Below are positions 32,485 through 44,200 of a stretch of 64,000 bases of DNA, piece by piece; within the stretch, counting starts at the first letter, position 1; every line of letters begins with the position of its first letter. Origin of the DNA: Sparassis latifolia (Eukaryota; Basidiomycota; Agaricomycetes; Polyporales; Sparassidaceae); the NCBI GenBank assembly GCA_018466975.1, contig CM031561.1, positions 4,278,001 to 4,342,000 on the forward strand, written 5' to 3'. A program made the position numbers and the translations under genes. The notes below the pieces were generated by a model. It did no database searches and was not told the DNA's origin. It saw only the letters and a program-made list of their open reading frames with translations.

Positions 32485-33953
32485 ATGAGCGATCTGTCAC
32501 CCATGCCACTGACCGATCAGATAGCAGGAGTCTTAGAGCTCATGTTCCGCCGAAAGCTCCATCTGACCACTCATGCCACCCATTCTGTGCCATCCATAGA
32601 AGTGCCTCCGTCCATGCCATCTGCCCTCCTATTGGAGTGCAATGGCATTGCAGATGCTCTTGTGAAGGCCATCCGTAATCCTGGTAGTCATTAGTCTTGC
32701 CGCAGGTCTGATCACACTGATCATGCCATTGTAATAGTAAGGCTGCAGTGGGACATTGATAGATATTGCGACAGCCTTTCGATTCAGCCCACGGGGCAGA
32801 ATAAAATCCTCAAGGCAGAACTGGAGCGGAGTGGCCTCCTCCATTTGGTGAGAGCGAAATACGCATAGACCAGCCCGCCACCCTCATGGACATGCGGACA
32901 CATCTTGGCTTGGATACTTCCAGAGTATTGATACCAGACCACCAGGTGAGTGGCTTGCCCAGCCTTGCACTGTGATCTGACAAATTTGTCAGATGAAGAT
33001 GCTCCAAGCGACCAGGGCCCTACACCCAGCAATAGCAGCCAGTAAGCCTTCCAGCACCACCGCCAGTTGGCGACACAACCCGTTGTACTTCTTGCCTCCT
33101 GAGAGTGTGCCCAATTCCCAGCGGGCTCCTTGTGTCTCGCCAGGTTGGTTCCAACAAGTAAGAGAGGTGGGTCTCCTCGTCACGCCATTTGCCTTGCGTC
33201 TGGACAGGCTTTGCAGCATATGGAGTCTGGGAGGCTGGAGACCTCCGCCAGCCTGAAGCTTGAGGCGGAAGAAGTTGGCTGCGTGATATTCATGACTCCT
33301 CCACATTGCTGGGCGCCATCCTGGCCATCGTTCACCCAACACTATATGCCGCAGGGACGCCAGTGCTTGGGTTTGATCCAGCAAGACCCAGAATTGCGAG
33401 AGATGGTGCTGAACTGGTCGTCGCCATTCAATGCGCTCCAGGTGATCGCCAACCGGAAACTCCTTTCCACCGAGATAGCAAGACAAGATACACCTTCTAC
33501 GACCTGTTGGCGATGTTGGGCAACTACACTTGTGCGTGGTTGAACTTCCTCGCCATGCGTGTCGCCATCGATTATAGTCCTGGAACTGTTATAGCCTTCT
33601 GTGGAAAGGCGATTCGTCATGGCGTCACTCGAGCAGATGGCGAAAGGCTCGTCTATGCATACTTCATGCGAGAGGGTGTCCAGAACAGGCTAGGCATTCC
33701 GGCGCCCCACTGGATGCAAGCTTCATATTACGCCTCACACATTGGCATGTGCACAGTTCATCACCGAGTCTGCATTCCTAACTCAGAACAGGTCCTAACT
33801 GGCTCAAGCTTATTAGAGGACATCATGCCAAAGACTGATGGAGATGAGAACACTATGCAGGGGATGGAGACTGTCGATTGCAGCTTCATTGGCGGGACAA
33901 AGTTGGCAGAGGTGATGGCGAAATGTATGGAGTCACAAATTTCCGAATCCTAG
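32485..33953 (+). pseudogene. TET/JBP dioxygenase copy 1, frameshifted
   Basis: Same exon plan as 47014-48451. The HRD iron-binding motif and the distal His region (GKAIRHGVTRADGERL) are present, but small indels break it: losses near 32830 and 32892 in exon 2, one G lost near 33264, one G gained near 33355, and one G lost near 33446. The last two compensate each other, so about 30 residues are read in the wrong frame just before the HxD motif. Its C-terminus (DIMPKTDGDENTMQGME) stays open to 33953 and probably shows the ancestral end lost in copy 2. Confidence 0.8.
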
Positions 33954-34245
33954 CTGAAGGTTGGCGAGCGCACGGTACGAGTGCGCATTTCACATCTCGA
34001 CAGTGTTCAGCTCAAGGTGTAGTTATCACTGATGGCAGCATATGGTTGGCGGACCTCGAAGTTGGCGGAGGTGGTGGCGAAATGTATTCGGTCGAGAAGT
34101 TGTGAGTGCTAGTGGGGCAGATGGTGGCAGCGTTGGCGAGCGCGCGGTGCAAGTGCACGTTTCCCTTTTGAGCATTATGCTACTCCGAGTCAAGGCAAAG
34201 TTAGCACTGAGAGCGACATACAATTGGCGGACCTCTCGCCAACAT
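33900..34245. repeat. Two-unit tandem repeat at the TET 3' end, copy 1
   Basis: The block TTGGC(A/G)GAGGTG..GGCGAAATGTAT, then GTTGGCGAGCGC, then TTGGCGGACCTC occurs twice, about 165-180 bases apart. It is conserved in copy 2 at 48434-48771. Confidence 0.65.
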
Positions 34246-34656
34246 GGCATCCTTATCTGCATAACGCTGATTTGGTGCCTAAAGAGACCACGAGGTGATA
34301 AGGCCCAGGCATTGCAGCCATTCTTAACCACCTTGATGAGTAGTCTGGTGGGCAGCAAGACCGTGTGTGATTTGCACGTGTTGTGCAATAGGGACACAAT
34401 GCTCATCGATTGGCTTGGAATACGACTCCCCACTGACCTGAACCATGAGCAGACGCAACAAAAGCAGGCTCGTTGTAGACCTGGATGACGAGGTTGAGTT
34501 TGTGACCAAGGTAGCTAAGCAGACCACTAGGGGAGTACACTATGTGGATGTACCTTTGCCCATGCCCACAGGTTCAAATGTGCCATCGCCTTCCAAAAGT
34601 CCATCGAAGGCTCCAGCTTCAGGCTCCTTGTTTAACTTGGATGATGGTGACGTTCT

Positions 34657-35074
34657 GGTAGTCTCGTGATCAGACGTTCACGTGTGACTTACCGAAAATG
34701 GACAGAAAGAGAGGGTCACACAGCAGAACGTCTGGTGAAAGTCGTATAGAGGGGGGGGGTATGTAACGCCCTCCTGGCTGTAGCTCCGTGCAGCGCGTGT
34801 CACGCTGGTCATCCTGCGTGTACCTGCACATCTCCTGCCTCCTGCTGATAAATATTGTTCATGTATGCAACCATATATGCACCCCGAACCCTATTCTAGC
34901 CATCAATGGCCCGTGAATGTGCCACGTTCGAGTTCGCATGTCTCGAGTTTTGGCTGAGGTCACGCCCATGTGACATACCCCCCCTCTTTTATACAAAAGT
35001 CACCAGACGTTATGACGACCCTCCACACAGATCCTAAAAAGGGTCGAATCTCAGAACGGCTGGTTACGAGACTA
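34657..35074. mobile_element. Element E: 418-bp TIR element in KDZ exon 1
   Basis: Ends GGTAGTCTCGTGATCAGACG and, inverted, GTTAGTCTCGTAACCAGCCG. Internal arms also pair (AGAGGGGGGGGGTATG with CATACCCCCCCCTCT). The flanks share ACGTTC. Copy 2 lacks it, reading GACGTCCTGGGCAAC across the site (about 49185-49199). Confidence 0.82.
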
Positions 35075-35498
35075 ACGTTCGGGCAACATAGGTGTGCCGA
35101 TTCAGCTGGATCCGGCAGCTCGGAAGACAAAGGTGGGCACTCCCGTCATGACCATCTGACGGTCTGACCATGCGCGATAGACCCAGAATGACTTCATGAG
35201 GGACTGGATACCCCACCATAATGACTATCTTCATGCCATTGTCGAGATGGAAGCCCTGCCTGAGCCCAGAAACTGTGCAGAATGCAAGGTTGGCGAGGGA
35301 CGGTGGCAATGCCTGGACTGTATGGGCAGACCGCTCACCTGTACCAACTGCTGTCGTAATGGCCATCAGCGTGCTCCTTTCCATCGGATGGAGCATTGGC
35401 AGGGTCAGTATTTTGAGCTGGCATCACTGTATCGGGTTGGCATCTGCATCCATTTGGGGCATGGCGGAGATCCCTGCCCTCTGGGTGCCTTTACAGCA

Positions 35499-36440
35499 GA
35501 CTCCTCGCCCGCCAGTCTGAGTTGGGTGAGGTCTTTACCCGGGGCTTGCATTCACGTCAACTACATGCCACACGACGATGGAAGGATACTCACCCTTCCT
35601 GAGCTGGACATCGAAGGTGTCCATGATCTTCAGATCATTTTGGTGAGCCTCCATAGCGTCATCGTACTCCTTCTGCCATGCCTCAAGGACCTCCTCATCT
35701 GTGGATGCAGATAAAGCTTCAAAGGACTCCTTGCTTCTTGGGAAGCCCAGGAGCACGCGTTTCCACTTTGTCATCAAGGTTGGCACTGTAGGCAGCATAA
35801 GGCAGGTGGCAAATAGGGAAGGAGGAACCAGGCTCACCCATGCGAGTCGTCTTCTTCCAGTTGGAGTCATTCATGTGATCGTCAAGGACTTCTTGGCGGT
35901 GAGCTCGGGTCATGCCCCTGGTACTGCCTGAGACCTCATTTGTGGGTGCCCACAGGGTCTCAATGACCTCGCCATTGACCATACCAGCGCCAACTATAAA
36001 GTTGGGCGAGAACCATTGGAAGCAGCAATCTTGGTGTCCGTGCACATGAAACAAGCCGATGCCTTGGTCTATCTTGAGCTCGAAGGGCATCCTCAGATAG
36101 GCGCTGTGGCGGAAACGTTTGCAGACATGGACGCCATACTGGCACATGATGTCGTACATGACGAGGCGAGGTGATACGGTGAGGTCAGGAGCGCATTGCT
36201 GAGAGAGTAATCCATATTCATTTGTCTGCAGAGGGTGCGTCAGTGAGAATGAATCATGACAAGAGACATATGCAAACCTTTCTCCCTTCTGGAAATCGAC
36301 GACAGTATGAGGGACGAAGAAACCATGTCTGGCGCAAGCAGTGGCCCCGATTCCTGTGGCATCGAGGTTGGCGTGGTCCACATTGGCCTGATTGACAGCG
36401 CAGTGCTCGTGACAAGTGGAGCGCTGGTGGACTTAGGAGT
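35499..36440 (-). other. Inverted block inside KDZ copy 1
   Basis: Equals the reverse complement of about 50547-51493 in copy 2. Both breakpoints carry GACTCC/GGAGTC. Confidence 0.85.
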
Positions 36441-37107
36441 GCCTCAAAATTCAAGAAGCACAGTGAGTTTGCCTCGTCTTAACAAAAATACAGCTCTGAC
36501 GGCCTTCAGGCTTAAGCTTGCAAATGATATCCGCAAGGCGGGTCAAAATCCGAGCGTGGCGGAGGACCTCAAGACTCTCGAGTGCCATCAGCGCCTCGAA
36601 GTCAGCATTCTCACATTCCAACGTTGCTCTGAGAAGTTCATGGGAAGGTTGGAGGACGTTCCCGCCATGGAAGATTGTGACGATGGTGCGCTCTGGGATT
36701 CCTTGGATGAGAATCCTTTTCAAATACACCCGGAGGACGCTGAGTATGGCGAGGATGCGATTCCACCCGAGCAAGCTTCCTTGAATTTACCTTCGCAGAT
36801 CGGATTCGTGGCCGCCGTCGCCAACGGGCTCCAGACCCTGGCGGCCCAAGAGTTGGAGTTGCGCAAAGGCCTGATGAATGACATCCTCCACGAGCTTTGC
36901 ATGGCGCTTGGACTGAAGTCTTACCTCTACCGCAAGAGGGTTCGTCCCGCCAACAGCGTCGGAACCATGACCTGTGCACAGGCAGAGGTTCATGCTGCTG
37001 ATCAGACCGTCTTGGCCTGCGCCAGGCTCTATTCCGCCAACCGACGCGCCATTATGCGCTTGGGCGCCACCGATGAAGACTTGGCCCTCTATTGCCCTTT
37101 GGATAAG

Positions 37108-38580
37108 AAGCAGCCCATTCAGTCATGTTTGTGAACTGGACTCCCATTTACCCTGACATTGTCATGAACTGGACAGCCAGCGGACGTCGGCCCATCGGTC
37201 TGTGTAAGGAGCTGTCAGCGAGCGGCTCATGGCGATGAAGGGAATGCTGGAGCGATGGGCCCACTGCCATAGGAGTATTTCTGAGCGATCGGCCCACCAC
37301 CATGATGCAACTATTATACAGGCATGGGCCCACCGCCGCGGTGATAGTTCTGAGCGATGGGCCCACCGCCATAGGTGTATTTTTGAGCGATCGGCCCACT
37401 GCCATGGGGCTATTATACAGCCATCGGCCCACCGCCATAGGTAGTGTTCTGAGCGATCGGCCCACCGCCACGGGGCTATTACACAGCCATTGGCCCACCG
37501 CCATAGGTAGTGTTCTGAGCGATCGGCCCACCGCCACTAGGGCTATTATACAGCCATTGGCCCACCGCCATAGGTAGTGTTCTGAGCGATCGGCCCACCG
37601 CCATAGGTAGTGTTCTAAGCGATCGGCCCACCGCCATAGGGATATTTCTGAGCGATCAGCCCACCGCCACGGGGCTATTGTACAGCCATCGGCCCACCAC
37701 CATTGGAGCTGTTCTGAGCCATCGGCCGACTGCCATAGGTAGTGTTCTGAGCGATCGGCCCATCGCCATGGTGCTATTATACAGCCATCGGCCCACCGCC
37801 ACCGTGGTAGTACTGAGCGATGGGCCGACCACCATAGGTAGTGTTCTGAGTGATCGGCCCACCGCCACTGGGGCTATTATAAAGCCGTCGGCCCACCGCC
37901 ATATGTAGTGTTCTGAGCGATCGGCCCACCACCACGGTGCTATTATACAGCCATCGGCCCACCACCATAGGTAGTGTTCTGAGCGGTGGGCCGACTGCCA
38001 TAGGCAGTGTTCTGAGCGATCAGCCTACCGCCATAGGTATATTTCTGAGCGATCGGCCCACTGCCACGGTGCTATTATACAGCCATCGGCCCACCGCCAT
38101 AGGTAGTGTTCTGAGCAGTGGGCCGACCGCCATAGGTAGTGTTCTGAGCGATCGGCCCACCACCATAGGTAGTGTTCTGAGCGATCGGCCCACCGCCATA
38201 GGTAGTCTTCTGAGCGATCGGCCCACCGCCATAGGTAGTCTTCTGAGCGATGGGCCGACCACCATAGGTAGTGTTCTGAGCGATCGGCCACGGTGCTATT
38301 ATACAGCCATCGGCCCACCGCCATAGGTAGTGTTCTGAGCGGTGGGCCGACCGCCATAGGTAGTGTTCTGAGCGATGGGCCCACCACCATAGGTATATTT
38401 CTGAGCGATCAGCCCACCGCCACGGTGCTATTATACAGCCATCAGCACAACCCCATAGGTAGGGTTCTGAGTGACGGGCCGACCTCCATAGGTAGTGTTC
38501 TGAGTGATCGGCCCACCACCACGGGGCTATTATATAGCTATCGGCCCACCGCCATAGGTATATTTCTGAGCCCATAAGCA
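37108..38580. repeat. 33-bp minisatellite array with head
   Basis: Starts CAGCCCATTCAGTCATG and a roughly 100-base head, then 33-base units of two main types: GATCGGCCCACCGCCATAGG + TAGTGTTCTGAGC, and a variant containing GGTGCTATTATACAGC. Because 33 is a multiple of three, long ORFs open on both strands (11-residue repeats such as MAVGRSLRTLP) without being genes. Confidence 0.88.
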
Positions 38581-38635
38581 TGGGTCGCCTGAAATATCTG
38601 ACTAGCCCGGGCATAGCTGAGTTATTTGCCTTGCC

Positions 38636-38992
38636 CTAGGTTGTCAACTGGGCTCGTATCGTGTCCGTGTCATCTTGGTGAAGCATGGGTGGGTGAAGGA
38701 ACATACCGGATGATTGGTCAGGGAGTAGCATAGGTGGATGTATGAAACATGGAGATTGGTCGGGGGGAAGCATGGGCAGATGTATGAAACGTGGAGATTG
38801 GTCAGGGGGAAGCATGGGCGGATGCCACACCTGGTTGCCCGAGCCAAGAAGTAGACCATACGAAGTGAACGGATTGTACCCAAAGTCAACCGAAGAGCAC
38901 GAAGTAGACGAGGATGCAGACATGTGCAAATCAGCGTACGAGCCGAAGGACACCACAGAAGAAGGGGGCTCCGACGCCGAGTCGTTGCTCAT
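38636..38992 (-). CDS. Unrecognised 118-residue ORF with 15-residue repeats
   Basis: ATG at 38992 on the minus strand. A Ser-rich N-terminus is followed by about four units of HPPMLPPDQSPCFI type (about 45 bases each at 38690-38830). It lies on a unique island of about 420 bases inside the minisatellite. No family recognised; it may be a captured exon or chance. Confidence 0.3.
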   Translation of the reverse strand: MSNDSASEPPSSVVSFGSYADLHMSASSSTSCSSVDFGYNPFTSYGLLLGSGNQVWHPPMLPPDQSPRFIHLPMLPPDQSPCFIHPPMLLPDQSSGMFLHPPMLHQDDTDTIRAQLTT

Positions 38993-39003
38993 GCAGCACC
39001 TCT

Positions 39004-39075
39004 TGCTCAGACGTATCGGCCCACCGCCATAGGTGTAGTTCTCAGCGATCAGTCAACCGCCATGGGCATATTTTT
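39004..39075. repeat. Short minisatellite remnant
   Basis: Two decayed 33-base-type units (CGGCCCACCGCCATAGG, then diverged ones) close the island. Confidence 0.7.
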
Positions 39076-39214
39076 CAGTGATTGATCCACCGCCTAACAG
39101 GGCAATGATGGAGCTACCGCCGGCCAATAATTTCCACGTAATCCACCCATCATTCCCTCCAATTCTGGTTAGCTCACTATCAGCTCTCCTTGCAGTATCA
39201 CACTCTCTCCCACT

Positions 39215-39522
39215 GTGGGAAGGGTTGGCGAACTGTGGCGAATATCCTTCGCCATCTAAACATGGAGTTCAGAATGACTTCGCCAAACTCTCCCAATTGG
39301 CATCGGCGTTTCGAGACATGCATCAGATACAATTTGGGATGTGCCCTTCTGGGTAGAGTATGTGGAGACGAATGGCGGTCCTTTCCACCGTGAGTAGGGT
39401 TGGCGAACTGTGGTGGATATCACTCGCCATCTGAACATGCAGTCCAGAATGACTTCGCCAAACTCTCCCATGTGGCATTGGCTTTCGAGCCATGCATCAG
39501 ATACCATTGGGGATGTGCCCTC
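39215..39522. repeat. Two-unit direct repeat left of composite copy 2
   Basis: A block of about 130 bases (GTTGGCGAACTGTGG..., CAGAATGACTTCGCC, ATGCATCAGATAC, GGGATGTGCCC) occurs at about 39223-39352 and again at about 39399-39522, 176 bases apart. It extends the P frame of copy 2. Confidence 0.75.
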
Positions 39523-40900
39523 GCCACGAATGTCCCTCAGAATGTAGCCCATTTGGAACACGGTCGAGCTGGCATTGAGGTTCGCAACGTGCATATCCTC
39601 AGTGAGGTTGAGCTCACGCTGAAGACGTACAATGCGCTCCCGCAACATGGCGCGACGATGACTAACCGCAAAGCTATCACCTTCGTCATCGTCCACTATG
39701 AATAAGGTCAACATCAGACTGAAGGTTGCCAGGGATGCACTCACTGGAACTGTCTGCCTCTGCTGCGATCTGCGCAAATGATCTACCGAGGCGGGCCACT
39801 TGTGAGCCAGAAGTGGCATTCGTCTCTCCAGGGACTGCCATTGGCAGCAGCTGTGTGGTATCTGGGAATAAGCCTGGAACCTGTTCCCAATGGGTGGGAC
39901 GATGGATTGGCAGCTCATCTGGAAGTGCTGCCAGACTTGGCATCCTGGAAGTAACAGTGACTGGCTCGATGCTGCCTTTCATATAGTGAATGACAGGTGC
40001 ATCATGGCGGAAATTGCTGTCATCGAAAGTGCGAGCTGGCGAGTGAGAGGGCGCCGATGGCGGAGGCGGTGGACTTAAAACATCGTCCAACAAAGGCCGC
40101 CTCTTTGGAGGTGAAGCGCTGGGACTATTTAGCCACCGGACCTGGCTACGCACAGGCGTCATGCCAGGGCTGTCTATCACCAGAGCTCGCTGTCGTCCTG
40201 GCATGGTGGGAGGACTATTGTCAAAGTCCAGCAGTTTCGGCACTGGTTCCGCATCAAGTGTCTCGTCCACCAGCATGCCCCTCGCCATCGGCGTACTTGC
40301 TTGACTATCGAAGTGGATGGATGTACGTGGCGTAGCGTCAAGGGGCTCAGCGATGAGCGATCGTCGAGGGAGTTGGGAGGTGTCAGGAGTGTGAAAGTCG
40401 AAAGTGTGAGCTGGTGGAGGAAGGGGAGTAGCTTCCAACAGGGCGCGTCGAGGGATTGGCGAGATGCCAGGAGTGTCGAAGTCGAACATTCGACCGGGTG
40501 CAGTGGGGGTGGAATCTGAGATGAGTGCATGCCTATGGATTGGCGAACTGCCACGACTTTCATCCCAAGCTGGCGCCAGAGGGTCAGGAATAAGTGCGCA
40601 ACTTCCCTCCACAGGCGCCACAGATCCAGATGATGCCTGTACCTTTGGCGAGGCGTGGCAGTGAAGATGCTCATGTGGCGAGTTGGATGGCACAAATGGA
40701 GCCGCCAGGGACGGGGTAGTGTGGCGGGGCATGAGGGGTGTCTGAGAAGCAGAGTGGAGAGGCAAGGAGATCTGGGCAGATCCAGGAGAGTCAAGGAGAT
40801 CCGAAATGAGTGGACGATGGGGCTCAGCGATACTATCCTCCTCATCCAACTCGCCCATCGTAATGTCCAGCGTGTCAGGAGGTTCCGCGTCACTAGCCAT
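39256..40900 (-). CDS. P gene copy 2: proline-rich disordered protein
   Basis: Exon 1 runs 40900 to 39745; a 49-nt GTGAGT..TAG intron follows; exon 2 runs 39695 to 39256; 531 residues, no internal stop. Compared with copy 1 it keeps the C-terminal helix (RAMLRERIVRLQRELNL, LNASSTVFQMGYILRDI), then runs on into the 176-bp direct repeat, so the last about 90 residues may be fortuitous. The central repeats are of RxLL..P.P.R.FDFDTP type. It is head-to-head with Z behind a shared promoter with two CACGTG sites. No enzyme motif; probably intrinsically disordered. Function unknown. Confidence 0.6.
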
Positions 40901-41122
40901 GGCAGGTAGATTGTGGCGAGCAGACAAGTCTTCGATCAGTCCTGGATCGCGGGAGATCAGTTGTAGAAAGGGGATTGATATGACATAGAAAGGTCAGATA
41001 ACATCACACAGGAGTCAGATTCCACAAGGAGAGCAATAGAACTTACTGTTGGGAGCCATGAGAACTTGCGGCAGGTCACACTGACCTTGAGAGACTTGAG
41101 AAATCGCGCCAAGTCCAGCGAT

Positions 41123-41139
41123 CACGTGCAAAGCACGTG
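41123..41139. promoter_or_regulatory. Paired CACGTG sites in the P/Z divergent promoter, copy 2
   Basis: Same arrangement as copy 1: CACGTG at 41123-41128 and 41134-41139 between the ATGs at 40900 (P) and 41271 (Z). Confidence 0.5.
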
Positions 41140-41270
41140 GTCGGGTGGCGTGTGAACTTGAACTTGGTGCAGATCGCGTCTGTCAGCTCATAGCATCGTC
41201 TGCTCTGCCTCCGCTGTACTGCAACCTCTGCTTTTGAAACACCCTCACGCTTTCTTCTGCCAAGCTCGCC

Positions 41271-44200
41271 ATGACTCTGGATATTGACCCCAACTATGTT
41301 CTGCAGGCGCGCGACTGGCGGCCATTGTTGCAGCGGCGCCTCGCCAGGACGACCCTCAGTATTCAGACTGGGAGGCGAGGATTTACCTCGAAGTGGTAAG
41401 TCATCGGTCGCAGGTCTGGCATACCCTCACCGAATATGCCACACAGAGTCGGCTTGAAAAGAGTTTCCCGCAGCCCTTGAAGTCGTTGAGGATGCCTGGC
41501 ATGCGTCATCAGTGCGTTGCTGGAATTCACCGGGCATATCAGCAGAAGGCCCTGGCGCGGCTGGACCACATATCGAGCGGCGACGAGAGGATATACAAGA
41601 GGTACCCTCTGGCTGTGCGCAGTATGGGAGTGTGAGGACCTGGGAAGGCAGTGGTGGACTGAAGGTGAGTCACAAGCATTGTGAGGCGTCGGCGACACAC
41701 TGACTGCACCAGATCCATATTGCAAGCTGCCACCGGTGAAGAGTACACCAGCGGAGGGCTGGGGCAATGTGCCAGCCGATGATGACACCCAGGGGCGTGG
41801 CGAGGAGGACCTGGCTACCGGGACCTCGTCACCAAGGGGAAAGGCAAGAGAGAGCTGACAATGATGTCGGGACAGGCATGGTGGGTGAGCGTATCGTCCA
41901 CGTGGAGGCGGGAGGACAAGGAAAGGGCAAGAGCAAGGAGAAGCGCAGGGAAGGCGGCACATGCGATGAGTGAAGAAGAGGATGGGGAGAGGAGAGGGAG
42001 AGGAGAGGAGAGGAGCAGGAGGCGAGGGCGGCGATGATGCCGACAGTGATGAGGACAACGATGCCGACAAAGATGATGACGATGAGATGGCGGAAGGCGT
42101 GCGGGTGCAGGCCAGCCCGAATCCATCGAGTCGATGCGTCGCCCCCTCCGCCAACTGCCAGACCAATATCGATCTCGCCAGCTGCCCCATCACTCCGAAA
42201 GCGCAAGGCGGTCATCACAGAGTCGAGTGAGGAGAGTGAGAATGAGGAGGCGGCTCCGAAGGCGAAGCGGATGAAGCTGATTGAGGTCGCAAAGGAGAAA
42301 GCGAGGCCCGACCACCTCTGGCCGGCGCAGCGTCGCAGAAGAGGATGGCGCAGACCGAGGTGGAGGGCTCGAAGGTGAGCACGAAGAAGAGCGGGAAGAG
42401 GAAGGCGAAGGAGTCAAGCGATGAAGAGGAAATACCGACCGTCAAGCCGCCAAAGAAGAAGCGTCGCGGCGAAGGAATACAAGAGCAAGGAGTTCATCAG
42501 CGAAAGCGAGACTCCGGCACCGCCTTCCAATCTACCGCCAAGACCGCGGGGACTGTAACGACGGTGTTGCGAAGGCGAACGCCCCTGCCAAACCTGTCAA
42601 ACAGACAATGAGGATGACGGCGGCGCCTCGTGTCGCACTGAAGGCGAAGGGGAAGGGGAAGGCAAAGGCGGCGGCGAAGGAAAGCGACGGCGAAGGGAAG
42701 GCGAAGGTAGCGGTGTCGCAGAAGGACATGTGGAAAAAGACGTCCACCAGCGTGTCTGACTTCATGTGGGCACATGCAACAGATTCGGTGAGTAGCGATC
42801 TTGTGAGACATTGACCTGTGCTAATGTTCCTGCAGCTCGTCCCTTGCGTTGGCTGCCAGGAGAAAGAGTGGCCATGCAAGCTCAACACCGCCAACCGGTC
42901 GCTGCCTCGAATGTGCAGCACGAGGCGTCAGTTGCAGCATCGCGCCGAGGAACACGGATGGCGTGCCCCTGCGAGAAACTCACACACGCACAGCGTGAGT
43001 TCCAAGAGATGTGCGCAGTGCTGGTGGTAGAGGCAAGCCACTGCCCACATCGCCACCTCCATACGACGTCAAGGTCGACTCCGATGAGCCCGACGGTGCA
43101 GAACCCATGGTCATGGGAGCGTCGGCGCAAGCGCCGAAGAAGACCAAGACACGCAATGCTGCAGCATCCAGCTCCATGGTCAAGGGTGGCGAGGAGGTCG
43201 AGCGCGAAGCAGAAGGCGACCGTCACGCCCTATGAAGCCAACGCTGAAGCGAGGCCTCGGTGGAGAAATCGTCGAAGTCCAGCGCGCCACCAAGTCCGCC
43301 ACCGCCACTGGAGCTGTGGCTCTGTCCAACTCTGGCGAGGTCGCCAACTCTGGCGAGGTCTCCAAGTCTGGCGCGCCTGCCAAGTCTGGTGCGGTCGCCA
43401 AACCTGGCGAAGGTAAGAAATCAGGACCCAAGCCAAAGCCGGTGAGGAGCCAAAACTCAGGTGTGCAAGATGGTGGCGAGGTCACCAGGACCTCAGTACG
43501 TGAGGCGGATGAGGTCCCGCCTGCCAAGTCTGTTGCGAAGGAGGGCGGGCAGATGGCAAGGGTGGCGATGGGAGGTCGCTCAGGCCCAATGGTGCCCATG
43601 ATCACCAGGAAGGCGAAGGCGAGTGCTCCGAAGGCAGCAGCCAAGATGCCTCTGGTGGAAGGCGATGGCATGGAGGAAGCCGCCAGGCTGACAATGAAGG
43701 CGGTGCGGGCTATGGCCTTCCAAACAGGGCCAGCTGCTCCGCCGCAAGCTAGCAGCAGCAAGCGCATGCTGACACCAGTCGCCGACGAACCAGAGGATGC
43801 GCCAGAGTATCAGGCAGAGGTGGCAGAGGATGAGGTAAGCAGGACATCTTGTTGCAGCTGGAGTCGATGTAACCATGAAACAGCGCGCGTCCTTGGAGCG
43901 GCCGCACGACGATCGGCGGCATTCGCTGCTGATGCCCCACGAGACGAGCGCAGGAGCTGCCGAGGTGGCACAGGAGGTGACGCCCTCCCTGGAGATATCC
44001 AAGGCGTTGAAGGGAGCGAAGTCCTCCACATTGGCGAAGGCAGGACATCTCGATGAAGGGCGAAGGCCAGCTAAGAGGCGCGCCCACTGGACGCAAGGCA
44101 GCAAAGAAGGAGGCAGAGGCAAAAAGGGATGCGAAGGCAAACCGCCTCAGAGCAGTGCCTCCGACCAGCAAGGGTAAGTGCGCCCGCCACAGCTTCGAAT

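Larger units (their letters stand above)
21638..37107 (+). mobile_element. KDZ-TET composite element, copy 1 (decayed)
   Basis: It matches 39523-52447 in gene order, intron positions and most bases, in direct orientation. It carries P, Z, H, TET and KDZ. It differs by a palindromic hAT-like insertion (30141-31333), a TIR insertion (34657-35074), an inverted block (35499-36440) with flanking deletion, a 167-bp deletion in H, and several nonsense and frameshift changes. The right edge is cut by the minisatellite head at 37108. Native termini were not found. Confidence 0.8.
34445..37133 (+). pseudogene. KDZ transposase copy 1, disrupted
   Basis: Exon 1 (from 34445) is split by a TIR element at 34657. 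The CxC2 cluster at about 35196-35490 is intact (CAEC..CLDC..CTNCC..H). Then, compared with copy 2, about 0.94 kb is deleted (the first catalytic Asp region) and the next about 0.94 kb is inverted (35499-36440, read on the minus strand with YDIMCQYG). The C-terminal helical region resumes at 36441 and is cut by the minisatellite head at about 37108, ending in a chimeric QPIQSCL. Inactive. Confidence 0.85.

Noticed and set aside
37108..38580. Possible CRISPR array (about 33-base repeats)
   Set aside because: Units are contiguous with no unique spacers, there are no cas genes, and the context is eukaryotic.
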